A DNA stretch of 47,651 nucleotides, taken from contig DASPQJ010000012.1 in NCBI GenBank assembly GCA_035625025.1, positions 1 through 47,651 of the forward strand. The letters are read 5' to 3'. This DNA comes from Bog-793 sp035625025 (lineage in GTDB: Bacteria; Actinomycetota; Acidimicrobiia; Acidimicrobiales; Bog-793). The notes beneath the pieces are model-generated. The model made no database searches. It was given only the letters and a program-made list of their open reading frames with translations, and was not told the origin of the DNA. Positions 25,840 to 33,815 of this stretch are shown here, piece by piece; position 1 is the stretch's first letter; the number at the start of each line of letters is the position of its first letter. Position numbers and translations under genes: made by a program.

Positions 25840-27489
25840 GTGGCGAAGTTCGTGTTCGTGACCGGGGGGGTGTCGAGCTCCCTCGGGAAAGGACTCGCCT
25901 CCTCCTCGCTCGGTCGGCTGCTCAAGTCCCGCGGTCTGCGGATCACGATGTGCAAGCTCGACCCGTATATCAATTTCGACCCCGGAACGCTGAACCCGTT
26001 CGAGCACGGTGAGGTCTACGTCACCGACGACGGGGGCGAAACGGACCTCGATCTCGGGCATTACGAGCGCTTCATCGACGAGAGCCTCTACCGGATCTCG
26101 AACTCGACGACGGGGCAAATCTACTCCGCCGTCATCCAAAAGGAGCGCCACGGCGACTATCTAGGCAAGACGGTCCAGGTCATTCCCCACATCACGGACG
26201 AGATCAAGGAGCGGATCAAAAGGCTCGCCACGGACGAGATCGACGTCGTCATCACCGAGATCGGCGGGACGGTCGGTGACATCGAGATCGTGCCCTTCTT
26301 GGAGGCGATCCGGCAGTTCCGCCACGACGTCGGGCGCGAGAACGTCTGCTACGTCCACCTCACGCTGGTGCCGTTCCTCGCGCCGTCGGGCGAACTGAAG
26401 ACGAAGCCGACCCAGCACTCCGTCACCGAGCTGCGCGGCCGCGGCGTCCAGCCCGACGTCATCGTCTGCCGCTCGAACCACGAGCTGAACGAGGGCTTAA
26501 AGCGCAAGATCTCGCTTCTGTGCGACGTGCCGATCGAGGCGGTCGTCTCGGCGGTCGACGCCAAGTCCATCTACGAGATCCCGTTGCTCCTCCACGAGGA
26601 GGGTTTCGACACCGTCGTCTGCGAGAAGCTGCGACTCGACGGCCCGGAGATGACGGTCGACCTGTCGAGCTGGGAGCGGATCGTCGAGCGCGTCGCGTCG
26701 GCGACCGAGACGGTGCGGATCGGGATCATCGGCAAGTACGTCGGCCTGCCGGACGCCTACCTCTCGGTCGTCGAATCGCTCCGGCACGGAGGTTTCTTCC
26801 ACGACGCCAGGGTCGAGATCGAGTGGATCGAAGCCGAGTCGGTCGAGGCGTCGGTTGTCGAGGCGGAGCTCGGGGGGCTCGACGGGATCGTCATCCCCGG
26901 CGGGTTCGGCGTGCGCGGGATCGAGGGCAAGATCGCCGCCGCCAAGTACGCCCGCGAGCGCGATCTTCCCTGTCTCGGACTGTGTCTCGGGCTCCAGGTG
27001 ATGGTGGTCGAATTCGCCCGCTCGGTCCTCGGGCTCGGTGGCGCGAACTCCCGGGAGTTCGACGCCGCGACCCCGTATCCGGTCATCGACCTGATGGATG
27101 AGCAGACCGGTGTCACGGACCTCGGCGGGACGATGCGGCTCGGCGCCTACGTCGCCCGCCTCGAAGAGGGCTCCCGGGTCGCCGCGATGTACGGCGAGAC
27201 GACGGTGAGCGAGAGGCACCGGCACCGCTACGAGGTGAACAACCGCTTCCGCCAGCGCCTCGAGGACGGCGGCCTGCGCTGCTCGGGCACGTCGCCCGAC
27301 GGCCGCCTGGTCGAGTTCATCGAGCTCCCTGGGCATCCTTTCTTCGTCGGGACCCAGGCGCACCCGGAGTTCAAGAGCCGCCCGGACCGGCCGCACCCTC
27401 TGTTTAGGGAGTTCATCGGGGCTTCCGTCCAACGGGCCCGGGCGCGCAACCCGCACCTGTTCGAGGTCGATCTCGATGCCGCCTCCTGA
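25840..27489 (+). CDS. pyrG: CTP synthase
   Basis: PyrG (549 residues) aminates UTP to CTP. The synthetase domain opens KFVFVTGGVSSSLGKG with the P-loop, then CKLDPYINFDPGTLNP and VYVTDDGGETDLDLGHYERF. The C-terminal glutaminase domain has the catalytic Cys in CLGLCLGLQ and the His-Glu pair in TQAHPEFKSRP. GTG 25840 follows GGAGGG by 4 nt and begins right at family homology. It overlaps the Nudix gene by 14 bp. Gene order recN-pyrG-nudix-xerD matches M. tuberculosis apart from two missing genes (steA-like and mctB) between recN and pyrG. Confidence 0.96.
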   Translation: MAKFVFVTGGVSSSLGKGLASSSLGRLLKSRGLRITMCKLDPYINFDPGTLNPFEHGEVYVTDDGGETDLDLGHYERFIDESLYRISNSTTGQIYSAVIQKERHGDYLGKTVQVIPHITDEIKERIKRLATDEIDVVITEIGGTVGDIEIVPFLEAIRQFRHDVGRENVCYVHLTLVPFLAPSGELKTKPTQHSVTELRGRGVQPDVIVCRSNHELNEGLKRKISLLCDVPIEAVVSAVDAKSIYEIPLLLHEEGFDTVVCEKLRLDGPEMTVDLSSWERIVERVASATETVRIGIIGKYVGLPDAYLSVVESLRHGGFFHDARVEIEWIEAESVEASVVEAELGGLDGIVIPGGFGVRGIEGKIAAAKYARERDLPCLGLCLGLQVMVVEFARSVLGLGGANSREFDAATPYPVIDLMDEQTGVTDLGGTMRLGAYVARLEEGSRVAAMYGETTVSERHRHRYEVNNRFRQRLEDGGLRCSGTSPDGRLVEFIELPGHPFFVGTQAHPEFKSRPDRPHPLFREFIGASVQRARARNPHLFEVDLDAAS

Positions 27490-28042
27490 GGGGGCCTTCC
27501 AGGAGCTCGGCGAGCGCGAGCTCGTCGCGACCTCGTATCTCCGCTTCGTCCGGGGGCGGTTCGTCGACCCCGGGGGGCGGCCCTTCGAGCGGGAGATCGT
27601 GCGCCATCCGGGGGCGGTCTGCGTCGTGCCCGTCGAGGCCGACGGGACCGTCATCATGCTCCGCCAGTTTCGGGCCCCGGTTGGTGGCGTGATCCTCGAG
27701 ATCCCCGCCGGCAAGCTCGACGTAGCTGGCGAGGCCCGTGAGGCGTGCGCCCGACGCGAGCTCGCCGAGGAGGTGGGACGGGCCGCCGGTCGGCTCCGCG
27801 AGCTCGGTTCGTTCTACAACTCGCCGGGGTTCAACGACGAGTGGACGACGTGCTATCTCGCCGAGGAGCTCTCCCGCGTCGAAGCCGCGGCCCAGGGGAT
27901 CGAGGAGCAGTTCATGACCCTCGAGTACGTGCCGATCTCCCGGGTCTGGGGGCTCGTCGAGTCCGGCGAGCTCGTCGACGCCAAGTCGATCATCGCCTGC
28001 GCGCTCGCGGCGCGCGCCCTTCGCCGACGCGGCGCCGGTTAG
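27476..28042 (+). CDS. Nudix hydrolase, ADP-ribose pyrophosphatase type
   Basis: A 188-residue Nudix enzyme. The Nudix box reads G-K-L-D-V-A-G-E with REACARRELAEEVG (residues about 81-103), fitting GX5EX7REUXEEXGU. VIMLRQFRAPVGGVILEIPAGKL before it and FYNSPGFNDEW after it are typical of ADP-ribose pyrophosphatases such as Rv1700, which sits in the same place in M. tuberculosis. Hydrolysis of ADP-ribose to AMP and ribose 5-phosphate is expected. ATG 27476 overlaps the pyrG end. xerD follows after 22 nt. Confidence 0.9.
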   Translation: MPPPEGAFQELGERELVATSYLRFVRGRFVDPGGRPFEREIVRHPGAVCVVPVEADGTVIMLRQFRAPVGGVILEIPAGKLDVAGEAREACARRELAEEVGRAAGRLRELGSFYNSPGFNDEWTTCYLAEELSRVEAAAQGIEEQFMTLEYVPISRVWGLVESGELVDAKSIIACALAARALRRRGAG

Positions 28043-28064
28043 GCGGGGGACCGCCTGATCCGCG

Positions 28065-29018
28065 GTGGCGCGCGACGACGCGCTGAGCGCCGATGCCGAG
28101 GAGTATCTGTCGTACCTCGCGGTCGAACGGGGCCGCGCCCCGAACTCGATCATCTCGTACCGGCGAGACCTCGCCGCCTACGAGCGCCACCTCGCCGGGC
28201 GGAAGATCGCGCTGCGGGACGTCGCGCCGGCGACGATCGAGGAGTACCTCGCCGCGCTGGCGACGTCCGGCCTCGCCGCGTCGTCGCGGGCCCGGGCGCT
28301 CGCCGCGATCCGCGGCCTCCACGCCTTCTGCCTCGACGAGCGCGGCGCGGCGAGCGATCCGAGCTGCGAGGTCGAGGGCCCCCGAGTGCCCGAGGGCGTC
28401 CCGAAGGCGCTGAGCGAGGCCGAAGTCACCCGTCTCCTCGGCTCGGTCGTCGGCGACGATCCCCGGGCGAGACGCGACCGGGCCATCCTCGAGCTCCTCT
28501 ACGCGACCGGGATCCGGATCTCTGAGCTCGCCGGGTTGGCGCTTGCCGACCTCGACCGAGGGCGCGGCGTCGTGCGGGTTCTCGGCAAGGGCTCGAAGGA
28601 GCGCCTCGTGCCGGTCGGTCGCTACGCCCTGGCGGCTCTCGCCGCCTGGCTCGGCCCGGCCGGCCGGGCGAGCCTCGTCGGCGACCGGACCCTCGCCCGC
28701 GCCGACGCGGAGGCGCTGTTCCTGTCGACGCGGGCTCGGCGGATGAGTCGCCAGGCGGTCTGGACCGTCGTCAACACCTGCGCCCGCCGCGTCGGGCTCG
28801 CCGACCGGGTCACGCCCCACGTCCTGCGCCACTCGTTCGCCACCCACCTTTTGGACCACGGCGCCGACATCCGGGTCGTCCAGGAGCTCCTCGGTCACGC
28901 CTCGATCACGACGACCCAGGTGTACACGAAGGTCTCCCAGGAGCACCTCCGCCGGGTGTACCTCGCGGCCCACCCCCGGGCCCGCCGGCGCCGGGCCGCG
29001 CGAGGTGCCGGGGGCTGA
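28065..29018 (+). CDS. xerD: tyrosine recombinase XerD
   Basis: A 317-residue tyrosine recombinase. The N-terminal SAM-like core-binding domain (residues 8-95) includes AEEYLSYLAVERGRAPNSI. All catalytic residues are visible: Arg151 (ATGIRISEL), Lys178 (GKGSKERLVP), His252 and Arg255 (PHVLRHSFAT), His278 (LLGHASITTT) and the nucleophile Tyr287 (QVYTKV). It resolves chromosome dimers at dif with a XerC partner. The short, conserved form and the pyrG-nudix-xerD context argue for the housekeeping enzyme and against a phage integrase. It continues the nudix transcript. Confidence 0.94.
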   Translation: MARDDALSADAEEYLSYLAVERGRAPNSIISYRRDLAAYERHLAGRKIALRDVAPATIEEYLAALATSGLAASSRARALAAIRGLHAFCLDERGAASDPSCEVEGPRVPEGVPKALSEAEVTRLLGSVVGDDPRARRDRAILELLYATGIRISELAGLALADLDRGRGVVRVLGKGSKERLVPVGRYALAALAAWLGPAGRASLVGDRTLARADAEALFLSTRARRMSRQAVWTVVNTCARRVGLADRVTPHVLRHSFATHLLDHGADIRVVQELLGHASITTTQVYTKVSQEHLRRVYLAAHPRARRRRAARGAGG

Positions 29019-29067
29019 CCGGGAGCGCTTCGCCGCGCCTCGGGCACCTCGGCGCGCGCCGCCGAAG

Positions 29068-29073
29068 TAGTCT
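29068..29073 (+). promoter_or_regulatory. -10 hexamer TAGTCT, leaderless start
   Basis: TAGTCT ends 7 nt before GTG 29081. No Shine-Dalgarno lies between them. Confidence 0.45.
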
Positions 29074-29080
29074 GTTCGCC

Positions 29081-29428
29081 GTGACCAACGAGGCTTCGGC
29101 CGTCGACTACCGCACCCTCCTCGAGGCGGAGCGCGCTTCGCTCGAACGTCAGCTCGCGGAGCTCGGGTTCGGGACCGGGACGAGCACCGGGCTGTCCTAC
29201 GACTCGAACTTCGCGGACTCGAGCCAGGTGACGGCCGAAAGGGGCGAGACCGAGGCGCTCGTCGCGGAGCTGCGCAGCGCCCTCGGCGAGGTCGAGCACG
29301 CGCTCGCCAAGGTCGACGAGGGCACCTACGGCAACTGCGAGAAGTGTGGGCAGCCGATCGCCGCCGCCCGACTCGAGGCCAAGCCGGCGGTCCGCACCTG
29401 CATCGCCTGCGCGAACGCCCGACGCTGA
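29081..29428 (+). CDS. DksA/TraR-type C4 zinc-finger protein
   Basis: A 115-residue protein of the DksA/TraR/RbpA-like zinc-finger superfamily. The first two thirds form a coiled-coil hairpin (LLEAERASLERQLAELG and ALVAELRSALGEVEHALAKV), ending in the family signature DEGTYGNCEKCGQPI and a second pair CIACANARR, giving four Cys for zinc. E. coli DksA binds the RNA polymerase secondary channel; many short actinobacterial members are uncharacterised, so the regulatory role is family-based. It probably leads a small unit with the M50 protease, which starts 9 nt downstream. Confidence 0.85.
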   Translation: MTNEASAVDYRTLLEAERASLERQLAELGFGTGTSTGLSYDSNFADSSQVTAERGETEALVAELRSALGEVEHALAKVDEGTYGNCEKCGQPIAAARLEAKPAVRTCIACANARR

Positions 29429-29437
29429 CGCCCCCGG

Positions 29438-30211
29438 ATGTCGCTGAGCCGTGAGGCGCGTCTCGCGCGCTTCCATCGCAGCGGCCCGTGGGTCGTCGCG
29501 ATCGTCGCCATCCTCGTCCTCATCGTCGTCGAGGCCGACCGGCACCACGCCCTCCACAGCGAGGAGGCGCTGTTCTTCGTCGTCCTCATCCCGACGATCA
29601 TCGTCCACGAGGTCAGCCACGGCGTCGTCGCCTACTGGTGCGGCGACGACACCGCGAAGCGCGCCGGGCGGCTCTCGGCGAACCCGATCCGCCACATCGA
29701 CCCGATCGGGACGGTGCTCTTGCCGCTCCTCCTCATCGTGACGACGGGCCTGGCGTTCGGCTGGGCGAAGCCCGTCCCGGTGCGCGTCGACCGCCTCCGG
29801 CACCCGCGCAACCAGGCCGTCCTCGTCGGGCTCGCCGGACCGGCGACGAACGTCGTCATCGCCCTGGCGGCGGGTTTCGCCTTCCGCGCCGTCGCCGACA
29901 TCCCCCGGCTCAGCCAGCTCCAGATCACGTCCTGGCCGCTTCTCGACGAGGTCCTTTTCCTCCTCGGGATCGTGAACGTGATCATCGCCGTGTTCAACCT
30001 GATCCCGATCCCGCCGCTCGACGGTTCGGCGGTCGTCGAGTGGTTCCTTCCGCGGGAATGGCTCCCCCAGTACTACCGGCTGCGGATGATGTCGATCGTC
30101 TTCGTCCTTTTCCTCGTGCTCGTCGCCCCGGGCGTCCTCGACAGCCTGTTCAACTTCGGCACGGAGTGGTGGGGGCGCATCGTCGGCATCGGGCCGGTCG
30201 TCATCGCCTAG
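29438..30211 (+). CDS. M50-family membrane metalloprotease (site-2 protease-like)
   Basis: A 257-residue membrane protein with about five to six hydrophobic segments (residues 18-32, 45-57, 95-108, 128-147, 170-190, 215-232). The zinc motif HEVSH is at residues 57-61 in a membrane segment, and the third ligand Asp is in the conserved NLIPIPPLDGSAVVEW. There is no PDZ domain. This is the short M50/Rip3-like class, often called a site-2 protease homologue. Substrates are unknown; the nearby zinc-finger regulator is a possible partner by position only. It converges on trpS with an 18-bp gap. Confidence 0.88.
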   Translation: MSLSREARLARFHRSGPWVVAIVAILVLIVVEADRHHALHSEEALFFVVLIPTIIVHEVSHGVVAYWCGDDTAKRAGRLSANPIRHIDPIGTVLLPLLLIVTTGLAFGWAKPVPVRVDRLRHPRNQAVLVGLAGPATNVVIALAAGFAFRAVADIPRLSQLQITSWPLLDEVLFLLGIVNVIIAVFNLIPIPPLDGSAVVEWFLPREWLPQYYRLRMMSIVFVLFLVLVAPGVLDSLFNFGTEWWGRIVGIGPVVIA

Positions 30212-30229
30212 GGCGGCTCGCCGCGCCGC

Positions 30230-31210
30230 TTAGGGCGTGACGAGGCCGATGGCCCGCTGGGCCCGCGCCAGCGTGACCGCGGCGATGGCGCGGGCCCGCT
30301 CGGCGCCTTTTCTGAGGACTTCCCCGATCGCGGCGGGATCGCCGACGATCTCGACGTAACGCTCCCGCGCCGGGCGGAGGAGCTCGACGACGGCCCCGGC
30401 GACGTCGGCCTTCAGCGCCCCGTAGCTGTCGTAGCGGGCGGCGAGCCGCTCGGGGGACTCGTCCGTCGCCACGGCGAGGAGTTCGAGGAGGTTCGAGACC
30501 CCGGGTTTACGGTCGCGGTCGTAGCGCACCTCGGTCTCGGCGTCGGTGACCGCCCGGCGGATCTTTCTTTCGATCTCCTCGGGGGCATCGTCGATCGAGA
30601 TCGTGCCCGCCGGCGAGGCGGTGCTCTTCGCCATCTTCTTTCTCGGGTGCTGGAGGTCCATGACCCGGGCGCCGACCCGGGGCAGTTCGATCTCCGGCAC
30701 GACGAAGGTCTCGCCGTAGGCGGCGTTGAAGCGCAGCGCGAGGTCGCGGGTGAGCTCGATGTGCTGGCGCTGGTCCTCGCCGACGGGGACCCGGTCGGTG
30801 TCGTAGAGGAGGATGTCGGCGGCCATGAGGGTCGGGTAGGTGTACAGCCCGGCGCGCACCGCCGCCTGGCCGCGGGACTTCTCCTTGAACTGCGTCATCC
30901 GCCGCAGCTCGCCGTCGTAGGCGGTGCACTCGAGGAGCCAAGACAGCTGGGCGTGCTCGGCGACGTGGCTCTGCAAGAAGATCGTGCAGAGCGCCGGGTC
31001 GAGCCCGACCGCTAGGAGCCCCGCCGCCGTCTCGAGCGTGCGGGTGCGCAAGAGCTCGGGCGTCGTCTCGACGGTGAGGGCGTGGAGGTCGACGACGCAG
31101 AAGATCGCGTCGTCGGCCTTCTGGCCCTCGACCCACTGCCGGAAGGCCCCGATGTAGTTGCCGAGGTGGAGAGAGCCCGACGGTTGCACGCCGGAGAAGA
31201 TCCGTGCCAC
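30230..31210 (-). CDS. trpS: tryptophanyl-tRNA synthetase
   Basis: TrpS (326 residues) charges tRNA-Trp. It is a bacterial-type class Ic enzyme with the HIGH motif as HLGN (15-18) in QPSGSLHLGNYIGA and the KMSKS loop as KMAKS (192-196). VGEDQRQHIELTRDLA and YDTDRVPVG are conserved active-site segments. The GTG start at 31210 is preceded on its strand by TAAGTT and 6 nt, so it looks leaderless. It is on the minus strand, divergent from scpA, and interrupts the usual xerD-scpA region. Its presence in a window with the whole trp operon may be coincidence. Confidence 0.95.
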   Translation of the reverse strand: MARIFSGVQPSGSLHLGNYIGAFRQWVEGQKADDAIFCVVDLHALTVETTPELLRTRTLETAAGLLAVGLDPALCTIFLQSHVAEHAQLSWLLECTAYDGELRRMTQFKEKSRGQAAVRAGLYTYPTLMAADILLYDTDRVPVGEDQRQHIELTRDLALRFNAAYGETFVVPEIELPRVGARVMDLQHPRKKMAKSTASPAGTISIDDAPEEIERKIRRAVTDAETEVRYDRDRKPGVSNLLELLAVATDESPERLAARYDSYGALKADVAGAVVELLRPARERYVEIVGDPAAIGEVLRKGAERARAIAAVTLARAQRAIGLVTP

Positions 31211-31216
31211 AGAAAG

Positions 31217-31222
31217 AACTTA
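31217..31222 (-). promoter_or_regulatory. -10 hexamer TAAGTT, leaderless start of trpS
   Basis: On the minus strand TAAGTT is followed by CTTTCT and GTG 31210, 6 nt of spacing. It faces away from the scpA promoter in a 76-bp divergent region. Confidence 0.5.
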
Positions 31223-31274
31223 GTGGCCTCGGCCGCGGCGCTGAACCGTTCACCATTGAAGACGGTGGTGACGG

Positions 31275-31280
31275 TAGCGT
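31275..31280 (+). promoter_or_regulatory. -10 hexamer TAGCGT, leaderless start of scpA
   Basis: TAGCGT followed by 6 nt and GTG 31287. Same word and spacing as for the TPR gene at 15465. Confidence 0.55.
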
Positions 31281-31286
31281 GCAGAC

Positions 31287-32087
31287 GTGGCCTATGAAGT
31301 CCACCTCGACGTCTTCGACGGGCCCTTCAGCTTGCTGCTCCAGCTGATCTCGGCCGAGAAGGTCGGGATCTACGAGGTCCGCCTCGCCGACATCGTCGAC
31401 GGCTTCGTCGCGGAGCTCGCCCGCGCCGAGTCGGTCGACCTCGAGGTGTCGACGGAGTTCCTCCTCATCGCCGCGACCCTCGTCGAGCTGAAGTGCCGAA
31501 GCCTCCTCCCCGGACAGGACGGGCTCGACCTCGAGGACGAGCTCGCCCTGTTCGAGGCCCGCGACTACCTGCTCGCGCGCCTCGTCGAGTGCAGGACCTT
31601 CGCCGCGGCTGCCGCCGTTCTGGCCGCATCCGAGCAGGCCGCGGCGCGCTCGGTCGCGCGCCGGGCCGGGGCCGACGAGCGCTTCGCCGCGGTCGTTCCG
31701 GACCTTCTCGCTGGCGTGAGCGCCGAGAGTCTCGCCGCCGTCGCCCGTCGGGCCCTCGCTCCGCGTCCCGTCCCGACGATCGGTGACGCCCACGTGCTCG
31801 TCGACGAGGTGAGCGTGGCGGCGACGATCGAGGATCTCGCCGCCACGCTCACGGCGCGGGGCGCGGCGAGCTTCCGCGAACTCACCGCCCGGCTGCCCTC
31901 GACGGCGCACGTCGTCGCCTGCTTCTTGGCGATCTTGGAGCTTTACAAGCAAGAGCTCGTGGAGCTCGACCAGCGTTCGACGTTCGGCACGCTGCGGGTG
32001 TTGTGGACCGGCCGCGCCGACGCGGTGCCGCAGGTCGGCACGGCACGCCGCGGCGGATCGGGATGGCGCGGGGAGCGGGCGCCGTGA
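31287..32087 (+). CDS. scpA: segregation and condensation protein A
   Basis: ScpA (266 residues) is the kleisin that bridges SMC heads in the bacterial condensin. The N-terminal SMC-binding helix region reads VHLDVFDGPFSLLLQLI then YEVRLADIVDGFVAEL; the C-terminal winged helix contains VVACFLAILELYKQELVEL. Length is usual. The GTG at 31287 matches the family start. It overlaps scpB at GTGA. A parA-like gene that precedes scpA in mycobacteria is absent. Confidence 0.93.
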   Translation: MAYEVHLDVFDGPFSLLLQLISAEKVGIYEVRLADIVDGFVAELARAESVDLEVSTEFLLIAATLVELKCRSLLPGQDGLDLEDELALFEARDYLLARLVECRTFAAAAAVLAASEQAAARSVARRAGADERFAAVVPDLLAGVSAESLAAVARRALAPRPVPTIGDAHVLVDEVSVAATIEDLAATLTARGAASFRELTARLPSTAHVVACFLAILELYKQELVELDQRSTFGTLRVLWTGRADAVPQVGTARRGGSGWRGERAP

Positions 32088-32671
32088 GAGCGTTCCCCGA
32101 GGAGTGGCGTCCCGAGGCCGCGGCGATCGAGGCCGTCCTCACCGTGGCGACCGATCCCGTGCCGTCGGGGCTTTTGGCCGAGCTCTTGGAGGTGCCCGTC
32201 GAGCGGGCCGACGAGCTGTGCGAGGCGCTGCGGCGCTCGTACGAAGAAGAAGAGCGCGGCTTCGAGCTCGTGCGCGTCGCCGGCGGCTACCGCCTGCAGA
32301 GCCACCCGGCCTACCGGGGCTACGTCGAGCGGTTCATCCTCGACGACGCCCCCCACCGCCTGTCGCCCGCGGCCCTGGAGACGCTCGCCATCGTCGCCTA
32401 CAAACAGCCGGTCTCCCGCGCCCAGGTGGCGGCGATCCGGGGGGTGAACTGCGAGGGCGTCCTGCGGCTGCTCAGCCAGCGCGGCTACGTCGAGCCGATC
32501 GGCCGGGACGACGGCCCGGGATTGGCGATCCTTTACGGGACGACGACGCTCTTCCTCGAGCGGCTGGGACTGGACTCGCTCGCCGACCTGCCGCCGCTCG
32601 ACGGCTTCGTGCCGGACGCCGGGATCGTCGAGGGACTGGAAAAGGCGCTGCGCGCCGAACCGGGGGAGTGA
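32084..32671 (+). CDS. scpB: segregation and condensation protein B
   Basis: ScpB (195 residues) is the second non-SMC subunit and consists of two winged-helix domains. Diagnostic segments are LLAELLEVPVERADELCEAL, VAGGYRLQSHPAY, and RLSPAALETLAIVAYKQPVS with IRGVNCEGVLRLLSQRGYVE. The GTG start at 32084, overlapping the scpA stop, gives the normal N-terminus; an ATG at 32063 would add seven residues. Its stop overlaps the next GTG, so scpA, scpB and the pseudouridine synthase are coupled. Confidence 0.93.
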   Translation: MRAFPEEWRPEAAAIEAVLTVATDPVPSGLLAELLEVPVERADELCEALRRSYEEEERGFELVRVAGGYRLQSHPAYRGYVERFILDDAPHRLSPAALETLAIVAYKQPVSRAQVAAIRGVNCEGVLRLLSQRGYVEPIGRDDGPGLAILYGTTTLFLERLGLDSLADLPPLDGFVPDAGIVEGLEKALRAEPGE

Positions 32672-33423
32672 CGAGCGGGACCCCCGAGGGCGTCCGCCTG
32701 CAGAAGGTGCTCGCCCGGACCGGATTCGGCTCCCGGCGGTCGGCCGAGGCGCTCATCGAGGCGGGGCGGGTGACGGTGAACGGGGAGGTCGCCCGCCTCG
32801 GCCGGCGCGTCCTTCCGGAGCGCGACCGGGTCGCCGTCGACGGTGTTCCCGTCGGGATCCTCCCCGGTCTTATCTACTGGCTCGTGAACAAGCCGGCCGG
32901 CGTCGTGACGACGGCGCGCGACCCCGAGGGGCGCCCGACGCTTCTCGACCTCGTGCCAGCCGAGCCGCGGGTCTTTCCTGTCGGGCGCCTCGACTACGCC
33001 TCGGAGGGCCTCATCATCTGCACGAACGACGGCGAACTCGCCCAACTCCTTGCCCACCCGAGCCACGGCATCGACAAGGAGTACCTCGCGGAGGTGGAGG
33101 GCGATCCCTCGCCGGCCGCGCTCCGGGCCCTGCGCTCGGGCGTCGAGATCGAAGCCGGCGTCGTGACCGCCCCGGCGAGTGTCGCCCGCCCTGCGCCCGG
33201 GGTCCTGCGGATCGTCGTCCACGAGGGCCGCTATCGCCAGGTGCGCCGGATGTGCGAGGCCGTCGGCCATCCGGTGCGCCGTCTCGTGCGGACCCGGCTC
33301 GGGCCGCTCAGCGACGCTCGCCTCGGCCCCGGGGAGTGCCGCGAGTTGACGACGGAGGAAGTGCGCGCCCTGCGTCGGGCGGCCGAGCGAGCGGGGAAGG
33401 GAGCCGGGAGCGACACCAACTAG
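32668..33423 (+). CDS. 23S rRNA pseudouridine synthase, RluB/RsuA family
   Basis: A 251-residue enzyme with an N-terminal S4 domain (RLQKVLARTGFGSRRSAEAL, ARLGRRVLPE) and a RsuA-type catalytic domain. The catalytic Asp is in FPVGRLDYASEGLIICTNDG; WLVNKPAGVVTTARDPEGR and GRYRQVRRMCEAVGHPV are also conserved. It converts a uridine in rRNA to pseudouridine, most likely in 23S helix 80-90 as RluB does, though the exact site cannot be read from sequence. The position after scpB matches Rv1711 in M. tuberculosis. It ends 12 nt before aroH. Confidence 0.92.
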   Translation: MTSGTPEGVRLQKVLARTGFGSRRSAEALIEAGRVTVNGEVARLGRRVLPERDRVAVDGVPVGILPGLIYWLVNKPAGVVTTARDPEGRPTLLDLVPAEPRVFPVGRLDYASEGLIICTNDGELAQLLAHPSHGIDKEYLAEVEGDPSPAALRALRSGVEIEAGVVTAPASVARPAPGVLRIVVHEGRYRQVRRMCEAVGHPVRRLVRTRLGPLSDARLGPGECRELTTEEVRALRRAAERAGKGAGSDTN

Positions 33424-33435
33424 GCTGGCGGGGCG

Positions 33436-33807
33436 ATGGGGGCCGTTCTGCGCGCGGTTCGGGGCGCGACGACGCTCGACGCGGACAGCGAGATCGAGGT
33501 GCAGCGGCGCGTCGGCGCGCTCCTGACGGCGATCCTGGCGCGCAACTCCCTCGGGCCCGGAGACCTCGTGAGCGTGGTCTTCACCGTCACGGAGGACGTG
33601 ACCTCGATCTACCCCGCCAGCGCGGCCCGTGCCCTGCCGGGTCTCTCCGACGTGCCGATGCTCGACTGCCGGGAGATGGCCGTCGCCGGCGCCGTGCCCC
33701 GCTGCATCCGGGTCCTCGTCCACTGCTTCACGGAGCGCGACCGGGCGGAGATCCAGCACGTCTACCTCGAGGGCGCGGAGTCGCTCCGCCCCGACCTTTC
33801 CGGCTAG
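33436..33807 (+). CDS. aroH: chorismate mutase, AroH type
   Basis: A 123-residue trimeric-type chorismate mutase like that of Bacillus subtilis, converting chorismate to prephenate. Active-site residues are recognisable: Arg in LRAVRGATTLDAD, Glu in DCREMAVAG, Arg in VPRCIRVLVH, and Tyr-Arg in HVYLEGAESLRPDLS. It supplies the substrate of the TyrA-PheA fusion, which has no mutase domain of its own. TAGGCT lies 9 nt before the ATG but doubles as the previous stop region, so coupling to the upstream gene is as likely as its own promoter. aroA follows 8 nt later. Confidence 0.93.
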   Translation: MGAVLRAVRGATTLDADSEIEVQRRVGALLTAILARNSLGPGDLVSVVFTVTEDVTSIYPASAARALPGLSDVPMLDCREMAVAGAVPRCIRVLVHCFTERDRAEIQHVYLEGAESLRPDLSG

Positions 33808-33815
33808 CAGCCCCG

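Noticed and set aside
28065..29018. Tyrosine recombinase as a phage or island integrase
   Set aside because: Size, complete core-type motifs and the pyrG-nudix-xerD context mark it as housekeeping XerD; no att repeats, tRNA or phage genes are nearby.
33421..33426. TAGGCT as a leaderless promoter for aroH
   Set aside because: It coincides with the stop codon of the preceding gene and is 9 nt from the ATG, outside the 6-7 nt spacing of the other examples; kept only as a remark.
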